From Xanthomonas pisi DSM 18956 (GTDB lineage Bacteria > Pseudomonadota > Gammaproteobacteria > Xanthomonadales > Xanthomonadaceae), in assembly GCF_001010415.1 (NCBI RefSeq), contig NZ_JPLE01000034.1, positions 17,451-81,450 on the forward strand: a DNA stretch of 64,000 nucleotides. Reading direction: 5' to 3'. Shown here piece by piece: positions 8,247 through 16,843 of the stretch. How positions within the stretch are numbered: the stretch's first letter is position 1; every line of letters starts with the position of its first letter. The notes under the pieces were generated by a model. It was not told where the DNA came from and searched no databases. It saw only the letters and a program-made list of their open reading frames with translations. The position numbers were made by a program, and so were the translations under genes.

Positions 8247-8819
8247 TCATCCCAACAACTCGGCCATGGCCACGATGCGTCGCGCCACTTCGGCCAGCTT
8301 GACGCCCTGCTTCATCGCCTGCTGGCGCAGCGCGGCGTACGCCTCAGCCTCGCTGAGGCCACGTTTTTGCATCAGCAGACCCTTGGCGCGGTCGATCTGC
8401 TTGCGGTCCTGCAATGCCTGCTGCACATCGTCCAGGCGTTTGCGCATGCTGCTCTCGTGCGCAAACCGGGCCAGCGCTACCTGCACGATCGGCGCCAGCC
8501 GCGCCGGTGCCAGGCCGTCCACCACGTACGCGGTGACGCCAGCCCCCACCGCAGCATGGATCAAGGCATCGTCGCCATCGCCGGAAAACATCACCACCGG
8601 GCGCGGCGCATGGGTATGCAGCATCGATAACTGCTCCAGCGTATCGCGCGAAGGCGAATCCACGTCGATCACCACCACGTCCGGCTGCTGGCTCTGCACT
8701 GCATGCAGCAACGCACTCACCGATGCCACATCGTCGAGCACCGTGTAACCGGCACGCGTCAATGCCTGGCGCAGTTCGCCGATGGGCTTTTCGGTATCGT
8801 TGACCAGCAAAACACGCAT
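8247..8819 (-). CDS. nasT: NasT-like ANTAR-domain transcription antiterminator
   Basis: Response-regulator-like protein of about 190 residues. Residues 1-120 form a receiver-like domain beginning LLVNDTEKP instead of the usual acidic pocket, with an aspartate in VVVIDVDSP but no obvious conserved lysine, so control by phosphorylation is doubtful. Residues ~125-185 form an ANTAR domain (IDRAKGLLMQKRGLSEAEAYAALRQQAM). ANTAR domains bind paired hexaloop hairpins in leader RNA, and such a leader lies at 5717-5800. The ATG at 8819 is chosen because it starts the receiver fold. In-frame ATGs at 8867 and 8885 would add 16-22 residues, and none has a strong ribosome-binding site. Confidence 0.9.
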   Translation of the reverse strand: MRVLLVNDTEKPIGELRQALTRAGYTVLDDVASVSALLHAVQSQQPDVVVIDVDSPSRDTLEQLSMLHTHAPRPVVMFSGDGDDALIHAAVGAGVTAYVVDGLAPARLAPIVQVALARFAHESSMRKRLDDVQQALQDRKQIDRAKGLLMQKRGLSEAEAYAALRQQAMKQGVKLAEVARRIVAMAELLG

Positions 8820-8902
8820 TGGCGGCGGCGGGGCGTGTGGACGTGGGCCGATGGTGCCATGCAACATGCCGTCGGTGCGAGTCATCTTTCGGAGTGAGCC
8901 TG

Positions 8903-9907
8903 ATGCCGTTGTTCCCGTTGTTCGCAAACCTGCAGGGGCGCGCCGTGCTGGTGATCGGCGGTGGCGAGGTCGCCACGCGCAAGGTGCTCGCGCTGCTCAA
9001 GGCGGGCGCGCAGATTCGCCTGTATGCGCACGCGCTCTCGCCCGAGCTTGCAGAACTCATGTACGCCGGGCGCTTCGAGCAGCTGGGCGGGGAGTTCGAT
9101 CCGGCCTGGATCGACACGGTCTGGCTGGTGGTGGCGGCCACCGACGACACCGATTTGAACCAGCGCGTTGCCGCAGCTGCGGGCGCGCGTCAGCGGCTGG
9201 TCAACGTGGTGGACGATGCCGAGCTGTCGACGTATCAGGTGCCGGCGATCGTGGATCGCGACCCGCTGGTCATCGCCATTTCGTCGGCCGGTGCGGCGCC
9301 GATGCTCGCGCGCCGTCTGCGCGAGCGGCTCGAGCGCGAGCTGGATGCGTCGGTCGGCCGCTTCGCCGGTCTGTTCGCGCGCCACCGCGAACGGATCCGC
9401 AGCCAGTTCCCCGATATGAACCGGCGCAGGCGTTGGTTCGATCGTGTGATCGACGGGCAGGTGCCATTGCTGCTGCAAGCCGGCGACGATGCCGCAGCCG
9501 AAGCGGCCTTCACTGCGGCACTGGACGATGCCGGCACCGTCCCGGCGCGCGGCAGCGTGCAACTGGTCGGTACCGGGCCCGGCGATCCGGGCCTGCTGAC
9601 GTTGAAGGCGTTGCGTGCGATGAACCTAGCCGATGTGCTGCTCGTTGGCGCGGACGTGCCGGAGGCGATCCTGGAACTGGCACGCCGCGACGCCTCACGG
9701 CGCGCACTGCCGCCCGAGCCGCAGGCACAACAGGCGCTGCTGCTGGAACTGGCGCGCGAAGGCTTGCACGTGGTCGCGCTGCGCAGCGGCACCGGCTACT
9801 GCGCTGGGGCAACGGCCCCGATCGACGCCGCACTGCAGGCACACGGATTGGCCTGCGAGCGTGTGCCGGGGATCTGCACCGAACGCTGCAACCAGGTCAC
9901 GCCGTGA
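8903..9907 (+). CDS. cysG: Truncated siroheme synthase: intact SirC-type part, incomplete methyltransferase part
   Basis: Protein of 334 residues, against about 460 for full CysG. The first ~215 residues form the precorrin-2 dehydrogenase/ferrochelatase module (FANLQGRAVLVIGGGEVATRKV, VNVVDDAELSTYQVPAIVDR, ISSAGAAPMLARRLRERLE). After that, GTGPGDPGLLTLKALRAMNLADVLLVG starts the uroporphyrinogen-III methyltransferase domain, but the sequence stops at a VPGI-like motif. The KGGDP motif reads RSGTG, so methyltransferase activity looks lost and would have to come from another gene (inference). The ATG has GGAG about 10 nt upstream. It diverges from nasT over 83 bp and would supply siroheme to NirB. 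Confidence 0.88.
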   Translation: MPLFPLFANLQGRAVLVIGGGEVATRKVLALLKAGAQIRLYAHALSPELAELMYAGRFEQLGGEFDPAWIDTVWLVVAATDDTDLNQRVAAAAGARQRLVNVVDDAELSTYQVPAIVDRDPLVIAISSAGAAPMLARRLRERLERELDASVGRFAGLFARHRERIRSQFPDMNRRRRWFDRVIDGQVPLLLQAGDDAAAEAAFTAALDDAGTVPARGSVQLVGTGPGDPGLLTLKALRAMNLADVLLVGADVPEAILELARRDASRRALPPEPQAQQALLLELAREGLHVVALRSGTGYCAGATAPIDAALQAHGLACERVPGICTERCNQVTP

Positions 9908-10172
9908 CTGAGGGCGGCTGACAGAAACGACGACGCAGCCACCAAGCGGCCACGCTCGGTGCTCGGAGCGCGCCTGCATGACGCCTGCACTCCGCTGCCT
10001 GAGGATCATCCCCCCACCCCACGATTGCGCACTACGTTCTTTGGCGCCCTGGCCCGCAAACGCACTGCGGCCGTGTCGGGACTGCGCAAATCGCAGGATG
10101 GGCGCCTCCTGCATTCCCTTGCTGTGCAGCCCAGTCACGCGCATTCGGCAGCGGCGCGTCCAACAGGTCGGC

Positions 10173-10535
10173 TCACTCCTTCGGAAACCGCTTGCGCACA
10201 CTGTCGCGCACATCGATATCGAAGGTCACGTGCAGCGCCATCTGTTCTGCATGCCCGGCGCCCGCATCGAAGCTGAAGCGCAACCCCTCGCGGCTCGGGA
10301 GCTGGCGGGCGTGTTCTTCCAGCGCGTCACGCGGCACCAGCAATTGCCAGTGGTCGGTGGCGCAATTGCACGCAGCGTGACCGCCGGTCAGGCTCACGCT
10401 ATGCCGCACCAGTCGCGCGCCCTGCCCGCTTGGCAGGCGGCTGAGATTGTCGACGCTGTGCCCGGCCAGCAAGGCGGCCAGTTCGGCCTCGTCGATACGG
10501 AACCGCACCTGCTGACCTTCAATCTGGATTTTCAT
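10173..10535 (-). CDS. Conserved hypothetical protein next to mobA
   Basis: Protein of 120 residues that I cannot assign. It begins MKIQIEGQQVRFRIDEAELAALLAG, alternates hydrophobic and charged residues, and contains CNCATDHWQLLVPRDAL, so it is probably a small soluble beta-rich protein. Its ATG lies inside the last codons of mobA (17-bp overlap), and it would be translated as the third gene of a moeA-mobA unit. A role connected with molybdenum cofactor or nitrate metabolism is only suggested by position. Confidence 0.7.
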   Translation of the reverse strand: MKIQIEGQQVRFRIDEAELAALLAGHSVDNLSRLPSGQGARLVRHSVSLTGGHAACNCATDHWQLLVPRDALEEHARQLPSREGLRFSFDAGAGHAEQMALHVTFDIDVRDSVRKRFPKE

Positions 10536-11088
10536 GGATGAGCTGACTCCACTGCTCGGGCGTATTGCAATTGACGAACGCGGCGCGTTCGCCATCGGTG
10601 ACAGCCACGCGATGGCACTTCAGTGAACGCTGCAGGGCGCGCAGCGAGCGTGACGATGCCTCGCCTACCATCAACGTCGACAAGGCCTCGCGCACGGTCG
10701 CGTCGATGCACAGACGCATCGGCAACATCTGTTCGTCGAAGGCGACACAGCGCTGCTGTGCGGGTGCCAGCAAACGCGCTATCAACTGGGTGGACAGCAG
10801 TGGCATATCCACCGGCACCACCACCAGCGTGGTCAGATCGGCAACCTGGCCGATCACGCTGGCCAGCCCGCCGAGCGGGCCCAGATCCGGCTGCATGTCG
10901 GCGATGCCGTCATAACCCGGGCGCCGGCCACTGAGCAATACGTCCTGCGCGCCCGCATCGCGCAGCACCGCCTGCATGTGCGCAATCAATGGCCGCCCGC
11001 GCCAAAGCAGCAGAGCCTTGTCCTGCCCCATCCGCGACGAGCGCCCGCCGGCCAGCACCACGCCGGTCCATGGAGATGTCGCGCTCAT
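10519..11088 (-). CDS. mobA: Molybdenum cofactor guanylyltransferase MobA
   Basis: Cytoplasmic enzyme of 189 residues that joins GMP to molybdopterin to make the bis-MGD cofactor used by enzymes such as the nitrate reductase at the window start. The N-terminal nucleotide-binding signature VVLAGGRSSRMGQDKALLLWRG is complete. LLSGRRPGY, DLGPLGGLASV and VVVPVDMPLLS follow at the usual places. The ATG at 11088 is preferred because it places the signature near residue 10; a GTG three codons upstream is possible. It lies 34 bp downstream of moeA on the same strand and overlaps the next gene by 17 bp. Confidence 0.93.
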   Translation of the reverse strand: MSATSPWTGVVLAGGRSSRMGQDKALLLWRGRPLIAHMQAVLRDAGAQDVLLSGRRPGYDGIADMQPDLGPLGGLASVIGQVADLTTLVVVPVDMPLLSTQLIARLLAPAQQRCVAFDEQMLPMRLCIDATVREALSTLMVGEASSRSLRALQRSLKCHRVAVTDGERAAFVNCNTPEQWSQLIHENPD

Positions 11089-11122
11089 GCAGTGCACACG
11101 CAGGTGTGATCCGCATATCGGC

Positions 11123-12376
11123 TCATGCGATCAACACCGGAGCGGCCGATTGCAGATGACCCAACCCGAATACCTCTGCCGTCATGCATGGCGCAGCCGC
11201 GTCCTCCTGCGGCTCCAGCACCGCCCACACATTGGCCTGCAGTAACGGCGCTACCCGGAACGATTCCTGCTGGGGCAGGATCTGCACGCATAGCGCGCCC
11301 AGCGCGTTGCAAGACAGGCGCGCACGCAGATGTTGGCGCCAGATCGGCCGTGCCTGCATCGGCGTCTCCAGGGCCACGCGCAGGCCGCGCTCGGCCGGCA
11401 TCCCCAATAATCCACGCAAGGCCGGTTCGACAAAAAACCGCAGCCCGGCTGCGCTTGCCATGGGATTGCCCGGCAGTCCGGCATACAACACGCCGTCGGC
11501 AAACCGCGCCAGCAGCACCGGCTTGCCCGGTCGTACGGCGACCTTGTGAAACAGCAGGCGCGCTGCATGCCGCGCCAGTGCATCGGGCACAAAGTCATAG
11601 CGACCGCGCGACACCGCACCCGTACTCAGGATCACATCGGCGCCGGCCTCGCGCGCCTGTGCGAGTGCGGCATCGAACGCTGCATCGTCGTCGCCCACCT
11701 GGCCTTGCCACACCAACGCCGCGCCGGCCGCGTGCACCTGGCTGCGCAGATAGCTGCTGGTGCCATCACGGATCTGGCCGGGCTGCAGCGGCTGCGCAGG
11801 GTCGCTGATCAACTCGCGGCCCGTCGCGATCAGCGCAACCCGCGGACGCCGCACCACCTGGACCTGTGCGCATCCCAAACCGGCCAGCACCATCAAATGC
11901 GCGCCACGCAACACCGTCCCCGCCTCGACCACCACATCATGCAGGCGTACATCTTCCCCGCGGCGGCGGATGTGCTGCCCCGCACGCACATCGGCACGCA
12001 GACCGATACGGCTGGGCCGTGCATCATGCTGCGCAAGCACATCCACCTGCTCGATCGGCACCACCGCATCGGCGCCCGCAGGTACCCCGGCGCCGGTCAT
12101 GATCTCCCACGCCGCACCCAGCTCGGCCACAGCCGCATCCGTCCCTGCTGCGATGGTGCCAACCACTGCATGCTCGCTGCCTGCTGCCGCACCCAACCCC
12201 TGTGTGGCGATGGCAAACCCATCCATGGCGCTGTTGTCGAACGGCGGCAGTTCGGCCGGGCTCGACAACGCCTGCGCAAGCACGCGGCCTTCGGCATTGG
12301 CGCTATCGACCCATTCGCTGGTTAGCGTGGCGACTTGCTGGTGCACGATGGCAAGTGCTTCGGCGTAGCTGATCAT
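11123..12376 (-). CDS. moeA: Molybdopterin molybdenumtransferase MoeA (paralogue 1)
   Basis: Inserts molybdenum into adenylylated molybdopterin; 417 residues. Family features are PPFDNSAMDGFAI near residue 45, MTGAGVPAGADAVVPIE, VALIATGRELI, LPGNPMASAAGLRFFVEP and the C-terminal beta domain. The GGVSxGxxDY-type motif reads STGAVSRGRYDFVP, the variant found in one MoeA subgroup, unlike the second copy at 16844. ATG 12376 is preferred over a TTG two codons upstream. It leads the unit moeA-mobA-hypothetical on the minus strand. Confidence 0.92.
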   Translation of the reverse strand: MISYAEALAIVHQQVATLTSEWVDSANAEGRVLAQALSSPAELPPFDNSAMDGFAIATQGLGAAAGSEHAVVGTIAAGTDAAVAELGAAWEIMTGAGVPAGADAVVPIEQVDVLAQHDARPSRIGLRADVRAGQHIRRRGEDVRLHDVVVEAGTVLRGAHLMVLAGLGCAQVQVVRRPRVALIATGRELISDPAQPLQPGQIRDGTSSYLRSQVHAAGAALVWQGQVGDDDAAFDAALAQAREAGADVILSTGAVSRGRYDFVPDALARHAARLLFHKVAVRPGKPVLLARFADGVLYAGLPGNPMASAAGLRFFVEPALRGLLGMPAERGLRVALETPMQARPIWRQHLRARLSCNALGALCVQILPQQESFRVAPLLQANVWAVLEPQEDAAAPCMTAEVFGLGHLQSAAPVLIA

Positions 12377-12582
12377 GAGCAATGCACTGCCGACCGATGA
12401 ATGACCTGGCTAGGATACCGGCCTGCAGCGCAGCCGGTACAGCGCGACGCCTTGCGTCATCGCAACGCCGTGTGGCCGGGCGCACGACCATAGTCTCCAC
12501 GTCTACGCGACCTGGCTTGAGCCCGCGCGAAGACGCTACCCACAGCGCATGCTGCAGACTGCCATTGCAGTCCTCACCCATT

Positions 12583-13005
12583 GTGACGCATGCGCTGTTT
12601 CGACCCCTTGGGCTGCTAGCCAGCGCTATCCTGATCGCGGCCCTGATCGGCCAGATCTACGAGCAATGGGTCTGCGATGAAACGCACTGCGTGTCGCGTC
12701 AGCTGTTCATCCATACAGGCAGCGCATCGCTGCCGTTCTCTGGCTATCGGCTTGACGATGCCGTGTCTATCGCCAGCAACGACTGGCTGTGCGCTACAGC
12801 AGCTCACGCACGCCCCGTGGGCTTGACGGTATGGGCCATGAAGCGCCTAGCGGCGCAGCCAAACATCGAACGCGAAAGCGTATGTCGATTGAAGGATCAC
12901 ATCCGCGTATTTTGCACTTCGGAGCGCCGCCGTTACCGTGCGAAACGGCACCATGCCCAGCGATTGACATGCGGGCAACGACACTTCGCCAGCCATGCCT
13001 GCTGA
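12583..13005 (+). CDS. Doubtful small membrane-anchored ORF
   Basis: A frame of about 140 codons from a GTG, the only candidate gene in the 730 bp between moeA and the exonuclease gene. It begins with one hydrophobic segment (LLASAILIAALIGQIY near residues 10-25) followed by WVCDETHCVSRQLFIHTGSASLPFSGY, which could be periplasmic. The last third is rich in Arg, His and Cys and looks non-coding. No ribosome-binding site is visible and I recognise no family. It could be a remnant gene. Confidence 0.3.
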   Translation: MTHALFRPLGLLASAILIAALIGQIYEQWVCDETHCVSRQLFIHTGSASLPFSGYRLDDAVSIASNDWLCATAAHARPVGLTVWAMKRLAAQPNIERESVCRLKDHIRVFCTSERRRYRAKRHHAQRLTCGQRHFASHAC

Positions 13006-13105
13006 CATGCTGTCGCAACGCTGTTTTGCTCATCTCGCGACCTATTTCTCGATCGTCACTACATCGCACGATTCCCGAAGGACTGCGCAAATCAGGTCGT
13101 CGTTG

Positions 13106-14122
13106 CTACGTTTCCCCACCCGTCCTTGGGCTTTGCCTGGCTACTTGCTTGCCAGCCTTCGCAGGCTTGGCGACTGACCCAACTGCCGCATCTTTTTTCT
13201 TCACAGCACGCTTTGAAGTCGCTGTCACCGCCTTCTTGGCCACTGTCTTGCGGGCGGGCGCTTTGTTCGTCGTCATCCGTTTGCGTACCGTCGATGCAAC
13301 GTCATGATCTTCGATCGCCTCAACCGCGGTGTCCGGTACACGCACGCTGATCCAGGTGGGCGCGTGATCGCTGGCCTTTTCCAGAGCTCGCACCCACTTG
13401 TCCACGCCCGCATCCTGCAAGCCGGGTGCCAGTATGCGATTGAGCAGCAAATGGTCGATGCGCAAGCCGCGGTCGCGCGCGAAATGCTGGCGAAAATAAT
13501 CCCAGAACGTATAGATTGGCGCATCGCCATGCGCGATCAGCAGACTATCGGCCCACCCCTGCTCCATCAGCACCTGAAACGCCTGTCGGCTTTCCGGTTG
13601 CAGCAAGGCATCCTTTCGCCACCCCTTGGGATCATAGAGGTCCGCATCGGTCGGCACGACATTGAAGTCGCCGATCAAGGCCACCGGATGCGGCAAGTCC
13701 ACCAGTGTCTTGGCATGTCGGATAAGACGCTGAAACCAGGCGAGCTTGTAATCGAATTTCGGACCCGGCTGCGGATTGCCATTGGGCAGATACAGGCACC
13801 CCACCACCACCCCGTGGATCGCTGCTTCGAGATAGCGGCTCTGTGTGTCGCTCAGGTCCCCTGGCAGGCCACGGCGAATCTCGACAGGGTCGGCGCCGCG
13901 CGCCAGCAAGGCCACGCCATTCCATGCGCGCTGCCCCTGCCAGATCACCCCATAGCCGGCATCACGAATCGCTTTCTCAGGAAACGCCGCTTGCGTGGCC
14001 TTCAGCTCCTGCAAACCCGCAATATCCGGCTGCTCGCGCTTGAGCCATTCCAACACATGCGGCAGTCGGCTGCCGATTCCGTTGACGTTGAACGTTGCGA
14101 TCTTGCGTTTGGTGCTTGCCAT
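13106..14122 (-). CDS. xth: Exodeoxyribonuclease III family protein with basic C-terminal tail
   Basis: Repair nuclease acting at abasic sites and 3' ends. The catalytic core occupies residues 1-265: ATFNVNGI, GLQELK, the Tyr in LYLPNG, GDFNVVP, RIDHLLL and SDHAPTW carry the metal-binding and catalytic residues. The final ~70 residues form a Lys/Ala/Thr-rich low-complexity tail (APARKTVAKKAVTATSKRAVKKK), unlike the standard ~268-residue enzyme, and probably bind DNA non-specifically (inference). The ATG at 14122 is chosen because MASTKRKIATFNVNGI matches the family start; an upstream frame extension has no homology. Confidence 0.9.
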   Translation of the reverse strand: MASTKRKIATFNVNGIGSRLPHVLEWLKREQPDIAGLQELKATQAAFPEKAIRDAGYGVIWQGQRAWNGVALLARGADPVEIRRGLPGDLSDTQSRYLEAAIHGVVVGCLYLPNGNPQPGPKFDYKLAWFQRLIRHAKTLVDLPHPVALIGDFNVVPTDADLYDPKGWRKDALLQPESRQAFQVLMEQGWADSLLIAHGDAPIYTFWDYFRQHFARDRGLRIDHLLLNRILAPGLQDAGVDKWVRALEKASDHAPTWISVRVPDTAVEAIEDHDVASTVRKRMTTNKAPARKTVAKKAVTATSKRAVKKKDAAVGSVAKPAKAGKQVARQSPRTGGET

Positions 14123-14493
14123 GGATACCAGCTCGCTACGCGCGTGGTGAAGCCGCAGCATGGCGGCCCCCGCATGAAGCCGATGCTCAAGCCACGTGAA
14201 GCTGCGGCATCAACATCAGAGCGCGCTCATGCGTCACTGACGGCGTCCGATCACGACAGGCGCAAGACCAAGGCAGGCACGCTGTCGAATCCCCGGACTG
14301 CCCTCTTCCGCCAGCTAACGCGGGTGGCAGGCCGCCTTTCTGCACTGCATGTGCACACGCAACACGGCCAGTCCCAGACATTTCGCCAACAGGCCGAACC
14401 GTCGGACGCACATCGCGCATAAGGAACCGGATGAAGCCGAGAGCCATGGACGCCGATGCTACGGCCTGGCGATCGACAACAGCACCTGCGACA
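14123..14493. other. Intergenic region without a recognisable gene
   Basis: 371 bp between the exonuclease start and the end of the next minus-strand gene. Open frames here have unnatural compositions and no ribosome-binding sites. It probably holds the exonuclease promoter; I see no clear motif. Confidence 0.4.
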
Positions 14494-14709
14494 TCATGCC
14501 CCGGGATCTGCCGGCCCCAACTGATTGGCGACAAGGATTTCATCGATCCGCTTGACGATTTGCGCCGCCTCTTCCGGCGACCGCGCTGCAGCAGTGATTT
14601 TTTCGGTACGGGCATGGAACACGTCCCAGAAATCATCCGGATGCTCGCTGCGGATCTCAGGTAATTGTTCTGCCAGTTGCTTCAGTTGCACATCGATGTC
14701 GTGGGTCAT
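14494..14709 (-). CDS. Small conserved-type hypothetical protein, 71 residues
   Basis: Acidic, apparently helical protein (MTHDIDVQLKQLAEQLPEI..., PEEAAQIVKRIDEILVANQLG) with no membrane segment or cysteine. I do not recognise a family. Coding is supported by a strong ribosome-binding site (AGAAGGAG 6 nt before the ATG) and a normal residue mix. The start of the 131-bp palindromic element lies only about 8 bp upstream of that site, so the element would be part of, or replace, the leader or promoter. Confidence 0.65.
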   Translation of the reverse strand: MTHDIDVQLKQLAEQLPEIRSEHPDDFWDVFHARTEKITAAARSPEEAAQIVKRIDEILVANQLGPADPGA

Positions 14710-14731
14710 CAGGATCTCCTTCTGTAGAGTG

Positions 14732-14862
14732 GCTAACAAAACATAGCGAGCAGTCGTCAGGCGGGTGTGGACGGCGCGGAGGAACCGGGGTGTACGAGTG
14801 GTACATCAGGGTTCAGAGCACCGGCCGCGCCCGCCTGGAGACTGCGCAATAGTTTTGTTAGC
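14732..14862. repeat. 131-bp imperfect palindromic element with GCTAACAAAAC ends
   Basis: The element begins GCTAACAAAAC and ends GTTTTGTTAGC, its exact complement. Arms of about 65 bp pair along most of their length (CAGTC, CCAGGCGGG, GTGTGGACGG against its diverged complement). The centre is TGTAC-GAGTG-GTACA at 14791-14805. It contains no gene. It resembles a small non-autonomous mobile or intergenic repeat; I see no target-site duplication that I would trust. Confidence 0.8.
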
Positions 14863-15445
14863 TGCTCTTGATCGAAAGCGGCTGCAACGCATGGAGAGAA
14901 TGGTCAGACAAGCCCGGACGGCATCAACGTTGAGGCGATAACGCACACTTCAGCTAACCGCCGCACCGTCTGACGCATCTCAACCGCATTGCCATGCGGC
15001 CACGCTACCGCTGCCCCGGTGAGCCTGATGACAAATGCTCCATGCCAGGTCGTAGGCAGGAGCGAAACCAAGGGTGCAAGGACGTTGCGGCAAGGCGATC
15101 TGACGCCTGACATCACTCCGACCAGGACGGAATGATGTTGTTGGTCAAAACTTCCCGCGATTGGGTCGCCTCGGAACACAGCGCTGCTTTGTTGTTGGGC
15201 TCGCCATTGAGTACGACATCCAGCCACGTCATGAACATGGGGGATCTGCTCGACATGAGTGCCGGGGTGAGCAAGCTCCCCGCCTACACGCGTGCATCGG
15301 CCATGCGGCAGTCATACGCCAGGCTGGCGTTGCAAGACGCTCCTGGCGCCAGTGCATAAGGGCCGCGGTATCGGCCTGCGTACGTCCCATTCCCAGAGCG
15401 CGCCATTGCACATCAAAACCGCGACGTTTGCGCGACAATAGCGTC
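14863..15445. other. Intergenic region before moeB without a supported gene
   Basis: About 580 bp. A minus-strand frame of 107 codons (14904-15227) and a plus-strand frame (15132-15359) have no ribosome-binding site or recognisable family. It presumably contains the moeB promoter. Confidence 0.4.
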
Positions 15446-16588
15446 ATGAGCAGCCATGACATCTCCCCCGCCCATGCGCGTGCACGCGCCGTGCAAGGCG
15501 CACTGCTGATCGATATCCGGCAACTGCATGAGCGCGCCAGTGGCCAGGCCGAGGGCGCGTTGGCGATTACCCAACACGATCTGGAAACCTCGCCCACGCA
15601 GCATCTGCCCGACCCGGAACGCGAAATCCTGTTGATCTGCCAGAGCGGCAGACGCTCCGCGCAGACAGCCGAACGATTGCGTGCGCAGGGATACACCCAG
15701 GTTGCATCGGTATCGGGCGGCACCACCGCGTGGATGAGCGATGCCCTGCCGTTGGTGCGCCCGAGCATGCCGGCGGACGAACAGGATTTCCTGGAGCGCT
15801 ATTCGCGACATTTGCGCTTGCCCCAGGTCGGTGTGCAAGGCCAGCGGCAGCTGGCAGGTGCGCGCGTGCTGCTGGTCGGCGCCGGCGGGCTGGGCTCGCC
15901 GGCCGCGTTCTATCTGGCTGCAGCAGGCGTCGGCCACCTGCGTCTGGCCGACGACGATGTCGTCGACCGCAGTAATCTGCAGCGTCAGATCCTGCATACC
16001 GAAGACAGTGTCGGCACCGCCAAGGTCGACTCGGCGGCGCTGCGCATCGGCGCGCTCAATCCGCGCGTGCACGTCGAGGCGGTGCAGGCACGCGTCAGCG
16101 CCGACAACGTGGAATCGTTGCTGCGCGATGTGGATGTCGTGGTCGATGGCGCCGACAACTTTGCCGCGCGTTATCTACTCAACGATGCCTGCATCAAGCT
16201 CGGCAAGCCGCTGGTGTACGGGGCGGTGCAACAGTTCGAAGGTCAGGTGAGCGTATTCGATGCCGGCCGCAATCGCGGGCATGCGCCCTGTTACCGCTGC
16301 CTGTTCCCCGAACCGCCGCCGCCGGAATTTGCACCTAGCTGCGCGGAAGCCGGCGTGCTCGGCGTGCTGCCCGGGGTGATCGGGCTGTTGCAGGCCACCG
16401 AAGCACTCAAGTTGCTGCTTGGCATCGGCGACAGCTTGAGCGGCCGCCTGCTCAGCTTCGATGCGCTGTCGATGCGATTCCGCGAGATCCGCCTGCCGCC
16501 CGATCCGCATTGCCCGGTGTGCGCCCCGGGTGTCGCATTCCCCGGGTATGCGGACTACGCGTCCTTTTGCGGCGGCGCCGTCAGTTGA
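15446..16588 (+). CDS. moeB: MoeB/ThiF-type adenylyltransferase with N-terminal rhodanese domain
   Basis: Protein of 380 residues. Residues 1-105 form a rhodanese domain with the active loop CQSGRRS. Residues ~115-375 form an E1-like MoeB domain: YSRHLRLPQVGVQGQ, the ATP-binding VLLVGAGGLGSPAAFYLAAAGVG, DVVDRSNLQRQ, VVDGADNFAARYL, and zinc cysteines in PCYRCLFP and DPHCPVC. MoeB adenylates the C-terminus of MoaD for molybdopterin synthesis; a fused rhodanese suggests it can also pass sulfur to the carrier. The fusion is N-terminal here, whereas in Uba4/MOCS3 it is C-terminal. It converges on the second moeA. Confidence 0.92.
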   Translation: MSSHDISPAHARARAVQGALLIDIRQLHERASGQAEGALAITQHDLETSPTQHLPDPEREILLICQSGRRSAQTAERLRAQGYTQVASVSGGTTAWMSDALPLVRPSMPADEQDFLERYSRHLRLPQVGVQGQRQLAGARVLLVGAGGLGSPAAFYLAAAGVGHLRLADDDVVDRSNLQRQILHTEDSVGTAKVDSAALRIGALNPRVHVEAVQARVSADNVESLLRDVDVVVDGADNFAARYLLNDACIKLGKPLVYGAVQQFEGQVSVFDAGRNRGHAPCYRCLFPEPPPPEFAPSCAEAGVLGVLPGVIGLLQATEALKLLLGIGDSLSGRLLSFDALSMRFREIRLPPDPHCPVCAPGVAFPGYADYASFCGGAVS

Positions 16589-16843
16589 GCGCACCTGCCG
16601 AAGCGGCGTTGCAGATTCGCAACGCGTGATCGGCGCCCAGATCTGTCGGCGGCAAGTGCGAGGGTGCATCACCCTTCCCGAACCAGATCGGGCTGGAAAA
16701 CTCGCTGATCGAGTGGATCGGCCTGCCTCGTTGGCGCTCCACGCCAGGCTCACAAGCATGCGAAGCGGAGCCACCCAGCCTTCGCAGCACCGCAACCCGC
16801 GCTTGGCGACGCCGCGCCAAGCCAGTTTCGCCTTGCTGCACGC

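Noticed and set aside
14904..15227. 107-codon minus-strand frame before moeB
   Set aside because: No ribosome-binding site, no recognisable sequence, and a composition like that of other antisense frames.
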